This document shows positions 1 through 6,874 of a DNA stretch of 19,474 bases, one piece after another. The translations under genes and the position numbers were made by a program. The stretch spans positions 1-19,474 of the forward strand of contig CAYMLL010000132.1 of NCBI GenBank assembly GCA_964390645.1. The letters are read 5' to 3'. The first letter of the stretch is position 1, and every line of letters begins with the position of its first letter. The DNA comes from CAYMLL01 sp964390645 (GTDB lineage Bacteria > Planctomycetota > UBA8108). The notes under the pieces are model-generated. The model made no database searches. It had not been told where the DNA came from and saw only the letters and a program-made list of their open reading frames with translations.

Positions 1-72
1 GTTGCGGTGACTCCGTCGGAGGGCGTTGCGGTGACTCCGTCGGAGGGCGTTGCGGTGACTCCGTCGGAGGGC
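1..72 (+). repeat. Three perfect 24-bp tandem repeats within dnaX
   Basis: The units are 1-24, 25-48 and 49-72, each identical, with a partial fourth copy (GTTGCGG) at 73-79. Because 24 is a multiple of three, each copy encodes VAVTPSEG without breaking the frame. Each unit contains the perfect inverted repeat CTCCGTCGGAG (11-21, 35-45, 59-69). The array runs up to the first base of the window, so it may extend upstream. Confidence 0.95.
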
Positions 73-165
73 GTTGCGGGGCAGCGAAGCGCAGACACCC
101 CGGCCGTGTCCGATCACCCCGTGGTGAAGAAATCTCTGGAGCTATTCAACGGTCGTCTCGTCTGA
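1..165 (+). CDS. dnaX: DNA polymerase III gamma/tau subunit, C-terminal end (partial)
   Basis: Reading frame 1 is open from the window edge and stops at TGA 163-165, giving 54 residues that end in VVKKSLELFNGRLV. That ending resembles the tail of many bacterial DnaX proteins (…ALELFxGRIV). The gene immediately downstream is ybaB and then recR, the widely conserved dnaX-ybaB-recR order, which supports the call more strongly than the short peptide alone. DnaX is the clamp-loader subunit that organises the replicative polymerase. The first 24 residues are three copies of the octapeptide VAVTPSEG, a low-complexity linker typical of the poorly conserved region before the DnaX C-terminus. The N-terminal ATPase lies outside the window, so the total length cannot be judged. 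Alternative: an unrelated Pro/Ala-rich protein, less likely given the context. Confidence 0.72.
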   Translation, partial: VAVTPSEGVAVTPSEGVAVTPSEGVAGQRSADTPAVSDHPVVKKSLELFNGRLV

Positions 166-196
166 GGCGTACAGACAAGTACGGAGTGACAGGCCT

Positions 197-535
197 ATGA
201 GCAGCGAAGGCATGGGTGACCTCCTCAAGCAGGTTTCCCGCATGCGGAAGGACATGGACCGGGTTCAGGAGGAGCTCAAGGAGCGCTACGTCGAGGCGAG
301 CGTCGGCGGAGAGCTCGTCGAGGTGACCTTCAACGGTCAGCAAGAGCTCATCAAGGTGTCGATCTCTGCCGAGCTTCTGAAGCCGGGCGAGGAAGGAGAG
401 GTCGACGTCGACATGCTCGAGGATCTCATCGTCGCGGCCGTCAACTCCGGCGTCGAGAAGTCCAAGGCGCTGATGAACGAGGAGATGAATGACGCCACCG
501 GTGGCATGGCGGCGGGCTTTCCGGGGCTCTTCTGA
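197..535 (+). CDS. ybaB: YbaB/EbfC family nucleoid-associated protein
   Basis: The protein is 112 residues, the usual size for YbaB/EbfC, a small dimeric DNA-binding protein that coats DNA non-specifically and is usually encoded between dnaX and recR. It begins with a charged N-terminal helix (GMGDLLKQVSRMRKDMDRVQEELKER). The family core follows: a strand-turn-strand with VGGELVEVTFNGQQELIKVSI, then an acidic stretch and the helix MLEDLIVAAVNSGVEKSKALM. The C-terminus is the usual Gly/Met-rich tail (MNDATGGMAAGFPGLF). The ATG at 197 has GGAG at 183-186, ten bases upstream. It lies 31 bases after the dnaX stop and 76 bases before recR on the same strand, so it is probably co-transcribed with both. 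Confidence 0.95.
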   Translation: MSSEGMGDLLKQVSRMRKDMDRVQEELKERYVEASVGGELVEVTFNGQQELIKVSISAELLKPGEEGEVDVDMLEDLIVAAVNSGVEKSKALMNEEMNDATGGMAAGFPGLF

Positions 536-611
536 TACGGGCTCTTCCGGAGCGACGTTTTCTACCAGGGCGACGACCCGAGAGGGGTGCACGGGAGCTC
601 GAAGGACGGGG

Positions 612-1223
612 ATGGAGTTCACGACCGGTACGCTGAAGGAGCTGATGGAGGAGCTCGAGCGGCTGCCCGGCATCGGCCACAAGACGGCCGAGCGCCTCGC
701 GTACCATGTCCTGCGCACGCCGCCCGAGGAGGCTCTGCGGCTCGCCGACGCGATCCGGCTTGTCAAGGAGACGATCCGGCAGTGCCGTCTCTGCTTCAAC
801 TTCTGCGAGGACGAGCTCTGCGCGATCTGCGCTGACGAGACGCGCGACACGGCGCAGCTCTGCATCGTCGAGCACGCCCGGGATCTCCACGCGATCGAGC
901 GCTCGGGGTCCTATCGTGGTCGCTATCACGTACTCCTCGGCGCGTTCTCGCCGCTCGACGGCACCGTGCCGGAGGACCTGACGCTGGCGAAGCTCCTCGA
1001 GCGCCTGCGTGCCGGGGGCGTCGCGGAAGTCATCCTGGCGACGAACCCGAGCTTCGAGGGCGAGGGAACGGCGCTCTACGTCCGCGAGAAGCTCAAGAGT
1101 ATCCCCGGGGATATCCGCGTGACGCGCATCGCCAGGGGCATGCCCAGCGGAAGCCACCTCGATCACGTGGGTCGAAACATCGTCGCGGATGCGCTGGAGG
1201 GGCGCCGTGAGATGGAGTCCTGA
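612..1223 (+). CDS. recR: Recombination mediator protein RecR
   Basis: The protein is 203 residues, the normal RecR length. RecR works with RecO (and RecF) to load RecA onto SSB-coated single-stranded DNA at gaps. In order, the sequence shows an N-terminal helix-hairpin-helix (LERLPGIGHKTAERLAYHVL), a four-cysteine zinc element (CRLC…CAIC), a Toprim domain (LCIVEHARDLHAIERSGSYRGRYHVLLGAFSPLDG…PEDL) and the late motif EVILATNPSFEGEGTALYV. The ATG at 612 is chosen because homology begins there and AAGGA lies at 602-606. The frame is open further upstream to 489, but that stretch overlaps ybaB and looks non-coding. The last 17 bases overlap the GTG start of the next gene, suggesting translational coupling. 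Confidence 0.97.
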   Translation: MEFTTGTLKELMEELERLPGIGHKTAERLAYHVLRTPPEEALRLADAIRLVKETIRQCRLCFNFCEDELCAICADETRDTAQLCIVEHARDLHAIERSGSYRGRYHVLLGAFSPLDGTVPEDLTLAKLLERLRAGGVAEVILATNPSFEGEGTALYVREKLKSIPGDIRVTRIARGMPSGSHLDHVGRNIVADALEGRREMES

Positions 1224-1911
1224 GCGGTCTGCGGAATCGGCTGCTGCCGTTCTCCCGGTGGCGGTCACGATCCTGGCGGCTGTCGCGTCGGGGCTCGGGG
1301 CGCCCGTGCGAGCTCAGGACGACAAGGGCGGCGGGGGCACCCCCTTGTCGGTCGAGCTCGTGGGAGCGTTCTTTCCCGCGGATCTGGCGCAGCACTTGCC
1401 GCAGAGCGGCGGCTGGCTGCCGCTCTACGTCGAGCTGCGCGCTCGTGGAGCCCGCCCGCAGATCGTCACGCTCGAGGCCGTCGTCGAGCACACGACCGAC
1501 AGCCAGAAGGTCGTCACCGACTACGAGACTCGTAGCCGCTTCGAGGTACCGCCCGGTCGGGCGCCGCTCCGTGCATGGCTCTATGTCTGGACCCGGCCGG
1601 GCGAGTCCTTCGGGCACACGGTGAAGCTGCGCTACCTCTGCGGGGGGCGGAGCGTACCGATCGGCAGCGTGGGAAACGGTGGCAGCGTCTCCGTCGACAG
1701 CGATCAGGAAGGTGTCCTGCCGATGTTCGTCGTCAGCGACGAGGAGGACCACGCCGCCCCGTGGGGGCAGAAGCTGTCGACACAGCGGGATCTGCGCAGC
1801 GGTCCGTGGATCTCGAGCGATGCCGTCGAGCGGCTCCGGCCGCACCAGCTTCCCGATCGCAGCCTCGGCTACGACTCCGTGCGCCAGGTGGTCGTGCGGG
1901 GGGTCGACTAG
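1207..1911 (+). CDS. Module A accessory protein, N-terminal part (ended by in-frame TAG)
   Basis: From GTG 1207 (GGAGG at 1196-1200, six bases upstream) the frame encodes 234 residues. They start with a Sec-type signal: a hydrophobic stretch AAAVLPVAVTILAAVASGL, then a likely cleavage site near PVRA|QDD. A beta-rich extracytoplasmic region follows (LSVELVGAFFP…WLPLYVELRARG), then the start of a Rossmann or glutamine-amidotransferase-like segment (GVLPMFVVSDEED…YDSVRQVVVRGVD). The TAG at 1909-1911 ends it. The same frame continues directly into the next entry, so this is almost certainly the front half of a single protein of about 747 residues. An in-frame ATG at 1189 is possible, but the GTG has the better ribosome site. 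No family name is assigned. It resembles accessory protein B (10108-12318) in layout. Confidence 0.75.
   Translation: MRWSPERSAESAAAVLPVAVTILAAVASGLGAPVRAQDDKGGGGTPLSVELVGAFFPADLAQHLPQSGGWLPLYVELRARGARPQIVTLEAVVEHTTDSQKVVTDYETRSRFEVPPGRAPLRAWLYVWTRPGESFGHTVKLRYLCGGRSVPIGSVGNGGSVSVDSDQEGVLPMFVVSDEEDHAAPWGQKLSTQRDLRSGPWISSDAVERLRPHQLPDRSLGYDSVRQVVVRGVD
1909..1911 (+). other. In-frame TAG stop interrupting the module A accessory gene
   Basis: The frame from 1207 to 3450 is broken only here. The flanking residues GVD-stop-TRLEP align with GEKLSRVEP of accessory protein B, which places the stop opposite a leucine. A single change (for example TTG to TAG) would explain it. TAG is also a genuine terminator elsewhere in the window (4456-4458, 6224-6226, 12991-12993), so general amber recoding is unlikely. 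Confidence 0.85.
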
Positions 1912-2058
1912 ACCAGGCTCGAGCCGGCGCTGGTCGCCGCGCTGCGACGGTGGGTCTACCTCGGCGGCTCGCTGGTCTTCGCTCCCCGAGGAAAGAGCGA
2001 TCGAGTTTTCGAGGGCGCGCTCTTCAAGGAGATCTTCGGGGACGTTCTGGCTCCGCAG

Positions 2059-3450
2059 GTGAGGCGTGACGACGCGTTCCGTCCGCAGAATCTCTACCTC
2101 GTCGAGCGGAAGGAGGGTGTCTCCTCGTCGACCCGTCCTTACGCCCGGGGCGCTCTCGTCGGGCTTCGCCAGGAGAGCCAGGGCTTCTCTCTGATGGACC
2201 CCTTCGCCGACGGTCCGTCCATCGTCCGCGAGATCCGCTCATCGCGGCTCGCGTCCCTGGTGGTCCGGCGCGCGGATCCCGGGCGCGCGACCCTGCCGCC
2301 GTTCTTCGACGCGAGGCGCGGGGAGCTTCCGGGGGAGCGTGTCTACGTCGAGGTGAGCTTCGGTGCGGGGCGTGTCGGAGCCCTGACGATCGACGACGAG
2401 ACCTTCCGGATGGGCGACAGCCGACCGCTGCGCCAGGCCCTCTGGCAGAAGATCGTCCGCGGGGGCGGGCGACGCGGGACCGGACGCTGGCAGCTGGATC
2501 CGGTGCAGAAGGATCTCCACGACGCGATGAAGGACGAGAAGCGCGACGTCGGCACCTTCGTGATCAGCGGCATCATCATCCTCTACCTGCTGCTCGTCGG
2601 TCCGGGCGTCTACTTTTTCCTCAAGGGCCGGGGCCGGCGGCCGTCGAGCGTCTGGGTCGAGCCGGCGGTGAGCGTCGTCTACCTCGGCGTCATCTTCGCG
2701 ACGGGCTACCTGACCAAGGGCTACCTGACGAAGATGCGCATGGTGACCTTCTTTCACCAGCGTGTGGGTGACCCCTTCGCGCTCCGTGACAGCTATCTCG
2801 GCATCTTCTCCGCTGATGCGAGCCTGTATCAGATCGACAGCCCGCGAGGCGAGATCCTCGCTCCCGTCTTCGCGAACGAGAACGAGCGGGAGAGTCTCGA
2901 TCTCACCCAGGGGCAAGGTTCCGCTCGCACGGGCGCGGGTGACGCGGACGACGGCGAGCGCCGCCTGAGGCTCCGTGGCTATCATCTCGACCTCTGGCAG
3001 CAGGGCGTGGTGTGGAACTGCGGGATCGAGGCGCTCGACGGGGAGGTGACGGTCGAGCGCCTCGAGGACGACGGCAAGGGACGACCGCGCTATCGGGTGC
3101 GGAACGGGCTGGGGTGGGCGATCCGCGGCGGGCGTCTGCACCCGTGGGATGACGGGGGGCTCGTCGGTCCCGGCGGACTCGAGGTCGGCGAGATTCCGAG
3201 CGGCGCGTCCCGGCGGATCGGCGTGGGCGAAGGGCCCGGGGCCGCGGACGTGCCCGAGGGCGAGGAGCGGCACGTCGTGACCCGGGAGCTCCGGGCGCGT
3301 TACGAGGCTCTGAGGCGGCGTGGTCTGGCTTACCCGGGAGCGCCTCTCCTGTGGTTGCTGCTCGATCGCTCCGACGATTCCGACTTTCGCATCGACCGGC
3401 CGTTCTCGCTGTCCGAGAAGCTCGACTTCTACGTTCTCCACGCGAACTGA
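2059..3450 (+). CDS. Module A accessory protein, C-terminal part with two membrane helices
   Basis: The frame after TAG 1909-1911 is open from 1912 to TGA 3450 (512 residues). The first possible start in it is GTG 2059, which has no Shine-Dalgarno sequence; the upstream codons already look coding (TRLEPALVAALRRWVYLGGSLVFAP). So an independent start is doubtful, and the segment is best read as the rest of the interrupted gene. Counting from GTG 2059, residues about 165-188 (FVISGIIILYLLLVGPGVYFF) and 200-218 (VEPAVSVVYLGVIFATGYL) are membrane helices separated by a basic loop (KGRGRRPSS). The remaining 300 residues are probably one soluble domain with beta-rich character. The ABC ATPase gene starts 36 bases downstream. 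It is likely the accessory membrane partner of that transporter; the biochemical role is unknown. Confidence 0.75.
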   Translation: MRRDDAFRPQNLYLVERKEGVSSSTRPYARGALVGLRQESQGFSLMDPFADGPSIVREIRSSRLASLVVRRADPGRATLPPFFDARRGELPGERVYVEVSFGAGRVGALTIDDETFRMGDSRPLRQALWQKIVRGGGRRGTGRWQLDPVQKDLHDAMKDEKRDVGTFVISGIIILYLLLVGPGVYFFLKGRGRRPSSVWVEPAVSVVYLGVIFATGYLTKGYLTKMRMVTFFHQRVGDPFALRDSYLGIFSADASLYQIDSPRGEILAPVFANENERESLDLTQGQGSARTGAGDADDGERRLRLRGYHLDLWQQGVVWNCGIEALDGEVTVERLEDDGKGRPRYRVRNGLGWAIRGGRLHPWDDGGLVGPGGLEVGEIPSGASRRIGVGEGPGAADVPEGEERHVVTRELRARYEALRRRGLAYPGAPLLWLLLDRSDDSDFRIDRPFSLSEKLDFYVLHAN

Positions 3451-3486
3451 ACTCGCTTCGCCGCGCCCCTGTCAGACCTTCGCAGC

Positions 3487-4458
3487 ATGGAATCCACCAC
3501 AGACTCGAGAGCCGAGTCGACGCCCCGGCCGCTGGTCGAGGTGCGCGGACTGGTCCGGGACTACGGTGAGAACCGAGCGGTCAAGGGCGTCTCGTTCACC
3601 ATCGACGAGGGCGAGATATTCGGCTTTATCGGTCCGAACGGCGCCGGCAAGACGACGACGATCCGGGTTCTTTCGACGCTCCTCGAGCCCACCGAGGGAG
3701 AGGTCTTCATCGACGGCTTCTGTGTGGAGAACGACACCCGGGAGGTTCGCGAGCGCATCGGCTACATGCCGGATCAGTTCGGAGTCTACGAGGGTCTCGA
3801 TGTCCAGGAGTACCTCGAGTTCTTCGCGGCTGCCTACCGGCTGCCGCCGCGAAAGCGTCGTACGACCATCGATGATGTCATGGAGCTGACGGACCTTGCC
3901 GGGCTCCGCGACCGCATGGTTGCGGGGCTATCCAGGGGAATGCAGCAGCGTCTTTGCCTCGCGAAGACGCTGATCCACAACCCCAAGCTGCTGATCCTCG
4001 ACGAGCCGGCGTCCGCACTCGATCCGCGCGCGCGTATCGAGCTCCGCGCTCTCCTGAAGGAGCTGAGCGAGATGGGCAAGACGATCATGATCTCCAGCCA
4101 CATCCTGACGGAGCTCTCGGACCTCTGCACGTCGGTGGGGATCATCGAGCAGGGCGAGCTCGTCGATTCGGGGACGATCGAGGCGCTCGAGGGCCGGCTC
4201 CGCGGCCGGGATCACGTCGAGATCACGCTCCACGAGGAGAGGTCGGAGGCGCTCGGGCTGCTGCGGCTGAGCCCTCACGTCCGCAGCGCGGAGATGATCG
4301 ACCGTACGCTGTCGTTCGACTACGACGGCAAGCCGGAGCAGTTCTACCAGGTGGTCAAGCTGCTCACCGACAACAGCGTGCCGATCATCGACGTCCGTCA
4401 CGAGACGGGTGACCTCGAGAGTCTCTTCATGGAGCTGACGCGCGGCGATGTCCAGTAG
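3487..4458 (+). CDS. ABC transporter ATP-binding protein (module A)
   Basis: This 323-residue ATPase of the ABC-2 (CcmA/NatA/GldA-like) class would power the permease encoded next. Visible motifs are Walker A GPNGAGKTT (residues 49-57), YMPD at the Q-loop position (94-97, Asp instead of Gln, as the related NatA/GldA group often has an acidic residue there), signature LSRGMQQR (148-155), Walker B LLILDEP (168-174), D-loop SALDP and switch histidine in SSHIL (H205). About 90 residues after the nucleotide-binding domain (HVEITLHEER…LESLFMELTRG) form the usual C-terminal extension. I see no strong ribosome site before ATG 3487. It is clearly paralogous to the ATPase at 9087-10097; for example both have DEPAS[AG]LDPRARIELR and MGKT…SSHILTELS. 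The last 11 bases overlap the permease start. Confidence 0.95.
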   Translation: MESTTDSRAESTPRPLVEVRGLVRDYGENRAVKGVSFTIDEGEIFGFIGPNGAGKTTTIRVLSTLLEPTEGEVFIDGFCVENDTREVRERIGYMPDQFGVYEGLDVQEYLEFFAAAYRLPPRKRRTTIDDVMELTDLAGLRDRMVAGLSRGMQQRLCLAKTLIHNPKLLILDEPASALDPRARIELRALLKELSEMGKTIMISSHILTELSDLCTSVGIIEQGELVDSGTIEALEGRLRGRDHVEITLHEERSEALGLLRLSPHVRSAEMIDRTLSFDYDGKPEQFYQVVKLLTDNSVPIIDVRHETGDLESLFMELTRGDVQ

Positions 4459-6226
4459 TGAGCCGAGGAGCCGGTTCCTGTCCTTCGACCTTCCGACGGC
4501 TCGAGGGCTGCTCGGCAACATGGGCTGGCCGATCCTGCTGAAGCAGCTGCGCGTCGACTTCCGGCGCAATCGCTTCTTCATATCGCACTTCGCGAGCCTC
4601 GGCGTTCTCGGCTGCTGGCTGATCATCCTGATCGCTTCGGAGACTTCCGACCCGAACGTCACGCCGACGCAGATCGGTCAGAAGGTCTTCAATGCGTTCG
4701 TCTGGATCCAGGTCTCGGTCGTGTTCGTCCTCTTTCCGCTGTTCAGCGCGACGGCGTTCACGGACGAGCGCACAAACCGCTCCCTTGACCTCCTGCTGAT
4801 AACGGCTCTGCAGCCGAGCGAGATCGTCTGGGGCAAGTTTCTCGCCGCGGCGGGCTACTGCCTGATGTACATCCTGGCGACCGTGCCGCTCCTCGCGATC
4901 AGCTTCCTCTTCGGCGGCGTTCACGTGAGCGACGTGCTTCTGAGCTACATGGCACTGATCGGTTTGACCCTGCTGATCTCGATGCTCGGGCTGTGCGTCT
5001 CCGCGGCGGCGAGCTCGAATGTCCGTGCAACGTTGACCGTCTACGTGATCTTGCTCGTCGTCGGCACGGTGGCATGGTTCGCCGTGATCGGCGACGTCTG
5101 GGCGGCTCTGGAAGAGAACGGTGGACGCACGGTCGTCGAGGCGGCGCTCGACGTCACCGGGAGCAGTGGGGGGAACGGTCCGATCCTCGTCGCGGTCTTC
5201 GCGCTCGATGTTCTCGCGATCTTCACGTGCCTCTTTCTGTTGACGACGAACCGCGTCCGGCCGAGTAACGACGACCACTCGTCGAAGCTCCGGCTGCTGA
5301 CCTTCCTCTACTTGCCTCTGCGGCTCTTCCTGTCTCTCGTCGCGGCCTGCGAGGGTGCCTTCGATCCGAACCTGGCGATCCCGACGGAGATGCTCGAGGA
5401 GTCGGTCAGGCGGACGATCGTCTTCGCGGCGACTCTCCTCCTGCTGGTCGCGCTTGTTTTCCCGACCGAGGACGCGAACCTCTCCCGTCGTATCTGCGAC
5501 AAGATTCGCGGTGGGCGGGCATGGGCGAGTTACGCACGTCTCTTCGCCCCGGGGCCCTTCAGTGGATTTCTCTTCGCGGTGCTGACCGCGGCGATTGTCT
5601 GCGCCGGGCTTTTCTGGGTCTTCGAGCTCTCCTACGCGCCGCATCTCGACGTGTCGTTTCGCCACCTCGTGTGCCAGTCGCTGGCGACCCTGCCGATCTA
5701 CTTGGCGGCCTTCGCAAGCCTGGGTTTCTTGCTCTGCGCGGCAAGCTTCGTGCCGCTCTACTCGAGGCTCACGGTGACGTTCACCTGGATCATCACGCTG
5801 CTCCTGCCGATGATCTTCTACCTCGGGGAACTGCCGGATCGTGTCTACTACTTCTATTTTGCCTCACCGCTCGTGCTCTGGGAGTCTCTCGGTCGCGGCA
5901 CGACGGAGCTCGTTACCTCCGTCGACGACGAGATCAGGTACCAGCTCTGGGGCTATCCGATCATCTCGATCGCGGGCGTCGTCTTCGCGTCGGTCACCTT
6001 CCTGAATCTCGCCATCGGCGTGTGGCTCGCGAAGGCCGAGGGCTTCTCCGTCTGGAGCTACGAGCCACGCATGGCGAAGCCCCTCGCCGAGGACTTCTCG
6101 GAGAAGTCCTCGCGGGACGACGGAGACTCCGCTGCGAGCGACCGGATGGAGACGGGCGCCGGGGAGACGGGCGCCGGGGAGACGGGCGCCGGGGAGACGG
6201 GCATTGTCGCTCCCGGGGGCGGGTAG
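4448..6226 (+). CDS. ABC-2 type permease (module A)
   Basis: The protein has 592 residues and about a dozen hydrophobic segments, at roughly 46-63, 86-104, 134-156, 164-186, 196-216, 247-267, 287-300, 322-338, 370-390, 410-432, 440-460 and 505-528. The first half has the ABC-2 hallmark: an amphipathic entry (LLKQLRVDFRRNRFF), then after the second helix the coupling segment FTDERTNRSLDLLLITALQPSEIVWGKFL. The corresponding element in the second half is not obvious, unlike in permease B. The C-terminus is a hydrophilic tail of about 60 residues with tandem ETGAG repeats. The ATG at 4448 overlaps the ATPase stop, implying coupled translation; ATG 4520 is an alternative start just before the entry helix. 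The substrate is not predictable. Confidence 0.9.
   Translation: MSSSEPRSRFLSFDLPTARGLLGNMGWPILLKQLRVDFRRNRFFISHFASLGVLGCWLIILIASETSDPNVTPTQIGQKVFNAFVWIQVSVVFVLFPLFSATAFTDERTNRSLDLLLITALQPSEIVWGKFLAAAGYCLMYILATVPLLAISFLFGGVHVSDVLLSYMALIGLTLLISMLGLCVSAAASSNVRATLTVYVILLVVGTVAWFAVIGDVWAALEENGGRTVVEAALDVTGSSGGNGPILVAVFALDVLAIFTCLFLLTTNRVRPSNDDHSSKLRLLTFLYLPLRLFLSLVAACEGAFDPNLAIPTEMLEESVRRTIVFAATLLLLVALVFPTEDANLSRRICDKIRGGRAWASYARLFAPGPFSGFLFAVLTAAIVCAGLFWVFELSYAPHLDVSFRHLVCQSLATLPIYLAAFASLGFLLCAASFVPLYSRLTVTFTWIITLLLPMIFYLGELPDRVYYFYFASPLVLWESLGRGTTELVTSVDDEIRYQLWGYPIISIAGVVFASVTFLNLAIGVWLAKAEGFSVWSYEPRMAKPLAEDFSEKSSRDDGDSAASDRMETGAGETGAGETGAGETGIVAPGGG
6149..6202 (+). repeat. 15-bp tandem repeat encoding ETGAG in the permease tail
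   Basis: Three perfect copies of GAGACGGGCGCCGGG lie at 6149-6163, 6164-6178 and 6179-6193, followed by the first nine bases of a fourth copy (6194-6202). The unit is in phase with the permease frame and encodes Glu-Thr-Gly-Ala-Gly. It lies in the predicted cytoplasmic or disordered tail just before the stop, so copy number could vary without affecting the membrane domain. Confidence 0.95.
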
Positions 6227-6263
6227 CCCGGTTTCTCGTCGGCCTCGCGGGAACGAGTCCGGG
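6227..6263. terminator. Hairpin filling the gap between two convergent genes
   Basis: The 37 bases between the permease stop (ending 6226) and the BCCP stop (starting 6264) contain two stacked inverted repeats: CCCGG 6227-6231 with CCGGG 6259-6263, and CTCGT 6235-6239 with ACGAG 6253-6257. A 13-base loop and a small internal bulge separate the arms. The position between facing genes fits a bidirectional terminator. There is no U-tract on either side, so it is not a canonical intrinsic terminator. Confidence 0.4.
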
Positions 6264-6767
6264 TCAGGCTTGCCCCGGGGTGATCACCGCGAGCGGCTCG
6301 CCGGGGCCGACGGCCTGTCCGACCTCGACGCGGACCTCTCTCACCGTGCCGTTCACCGGCGTGCGGACCTCGTTCTCCATCTTCATGGCCTCGAGGGTGA
6401 GAACCGGGTCGCCGGCGGCGACCTCCTCGCCGGGCTGCTTCAGCAGCTGTCGGATGACCCCGGGAATGTCACTGCGCAGCGTCTGAGCGCTCTGGCTGCG
6501 GCTGGCGGCCGGAAGCAGGGCCCGCAGGCGATCGGCCTCGTCGGCGACGCGAGCCTCGACGATCTTGCCATCGAGTAGTGCCGCGACCTTGCCACCGGAT
6601 CCCGCAGGCAGCGGCCGCAGTCGCAGGACGCGGCCGCGGAAGATCACCTCGACCTCGCCGTCCGTGGAGCCTCGACCCACGATCGCCTCGTCGCCTCCGA
6701 TGTGGACGCGGTCGCCGTCGATGTCGACGTCCCACTCCTGGTTGTCGAGATGGACTCGGTACTTCAC
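6264..6767 (-). CDS. Biotin carboxyl carrier protein (acyl-CoA carboxylase carrier subunit)
   Basis: The 167-residue protein carries biotin between the carboxylase and carboxyltransferase of an acyl-CoA carboxylase. The C-terminal half is a biotinyl domain with the target motif EAMKMEN (lysine 129) and the surrounding fold (PGVIRQLLKQPGEEVAAGDPVLTL…TPVNGTVREVRVEVGQAVGPGEPLAVI). The N-terminal 80 residues (MKYRVHLDNQEWDVDIDGD…) match the small beta domain seen in stand-alone carriers of propionyl/acetyl-CoA carboxylases. The start is GTG at 6767 with only a weak GAGACG upstream. No other carrier is encoded with PccA/PccB (12982-16082), which lack a biotinyl domain, so this is their probable partner although it lies more than 6 kb away. 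BirA (18604-19368) is the likely ligase. Confidence 0.93.
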   Translation of the reverse strand: MKYRVHLDNQEWDVDIDGDRVHIGGDEAIVGRGSTDGEVEVIFRGRVLRLRPLPAGSGGKVAALLDGKIVEARVADEADRLRALLPAASRSQSAQTLRSDIPGVIRQLLKQPGEEVAAGDPVLTLEAMKMENEVRTPVNGTVREVRVEVGQAVGPGEPLAVITPGQA

Positions 6768-6827
6768 GTTCGTCTCGAGAAGGTCCGGGGCTTCCTTCCG
6801 TCGTTATCGGCTCGCCGCCGGATCATC

Positions 6828-6856
6828 TTGGGGAATCGTTTCCGGAGTCCGAGAAT
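6828..6856 (+). promoter_or_regulatory. Candidate promoter for guaD
   Basis: TTGGGG (6828-6833) and GAGAAT (6851-6856) are separated by 17 bases and resemble -35/-10 hexamers at 3/6 and 4/6 matches. They lie in the roughly 100-base divergent gap between the BCCP gene and guaD. This gap holds nothing else I can identify; the BCCP promoter must also lie here, but no convincing hexamers are visible for it. Confidence 0.25.
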
Positions 6857-6874
6857 AGGTAGGTGAGCGGACAC

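Noticed and set aside
1..72. CRISPR-like or iteron-type repeat array
   Set aside because: The units are directly joined without spacers and fit a protein-coding frame ending in a DnaX-like tail.
1909..1911. Genome-wide recoding of TAG (for example pyrrolysine)
   Set aside because: TAG properly ends at least the module A ATPase, permease A and the small lipoprotein, and no recoding element or related gene is visible here.
4427..5665. 412-codon open frame on the - strand opposite permease A
   Set aside because: Highly charged composition with no recognisable domain; the + strand frame encodes a clear polytopic permease.
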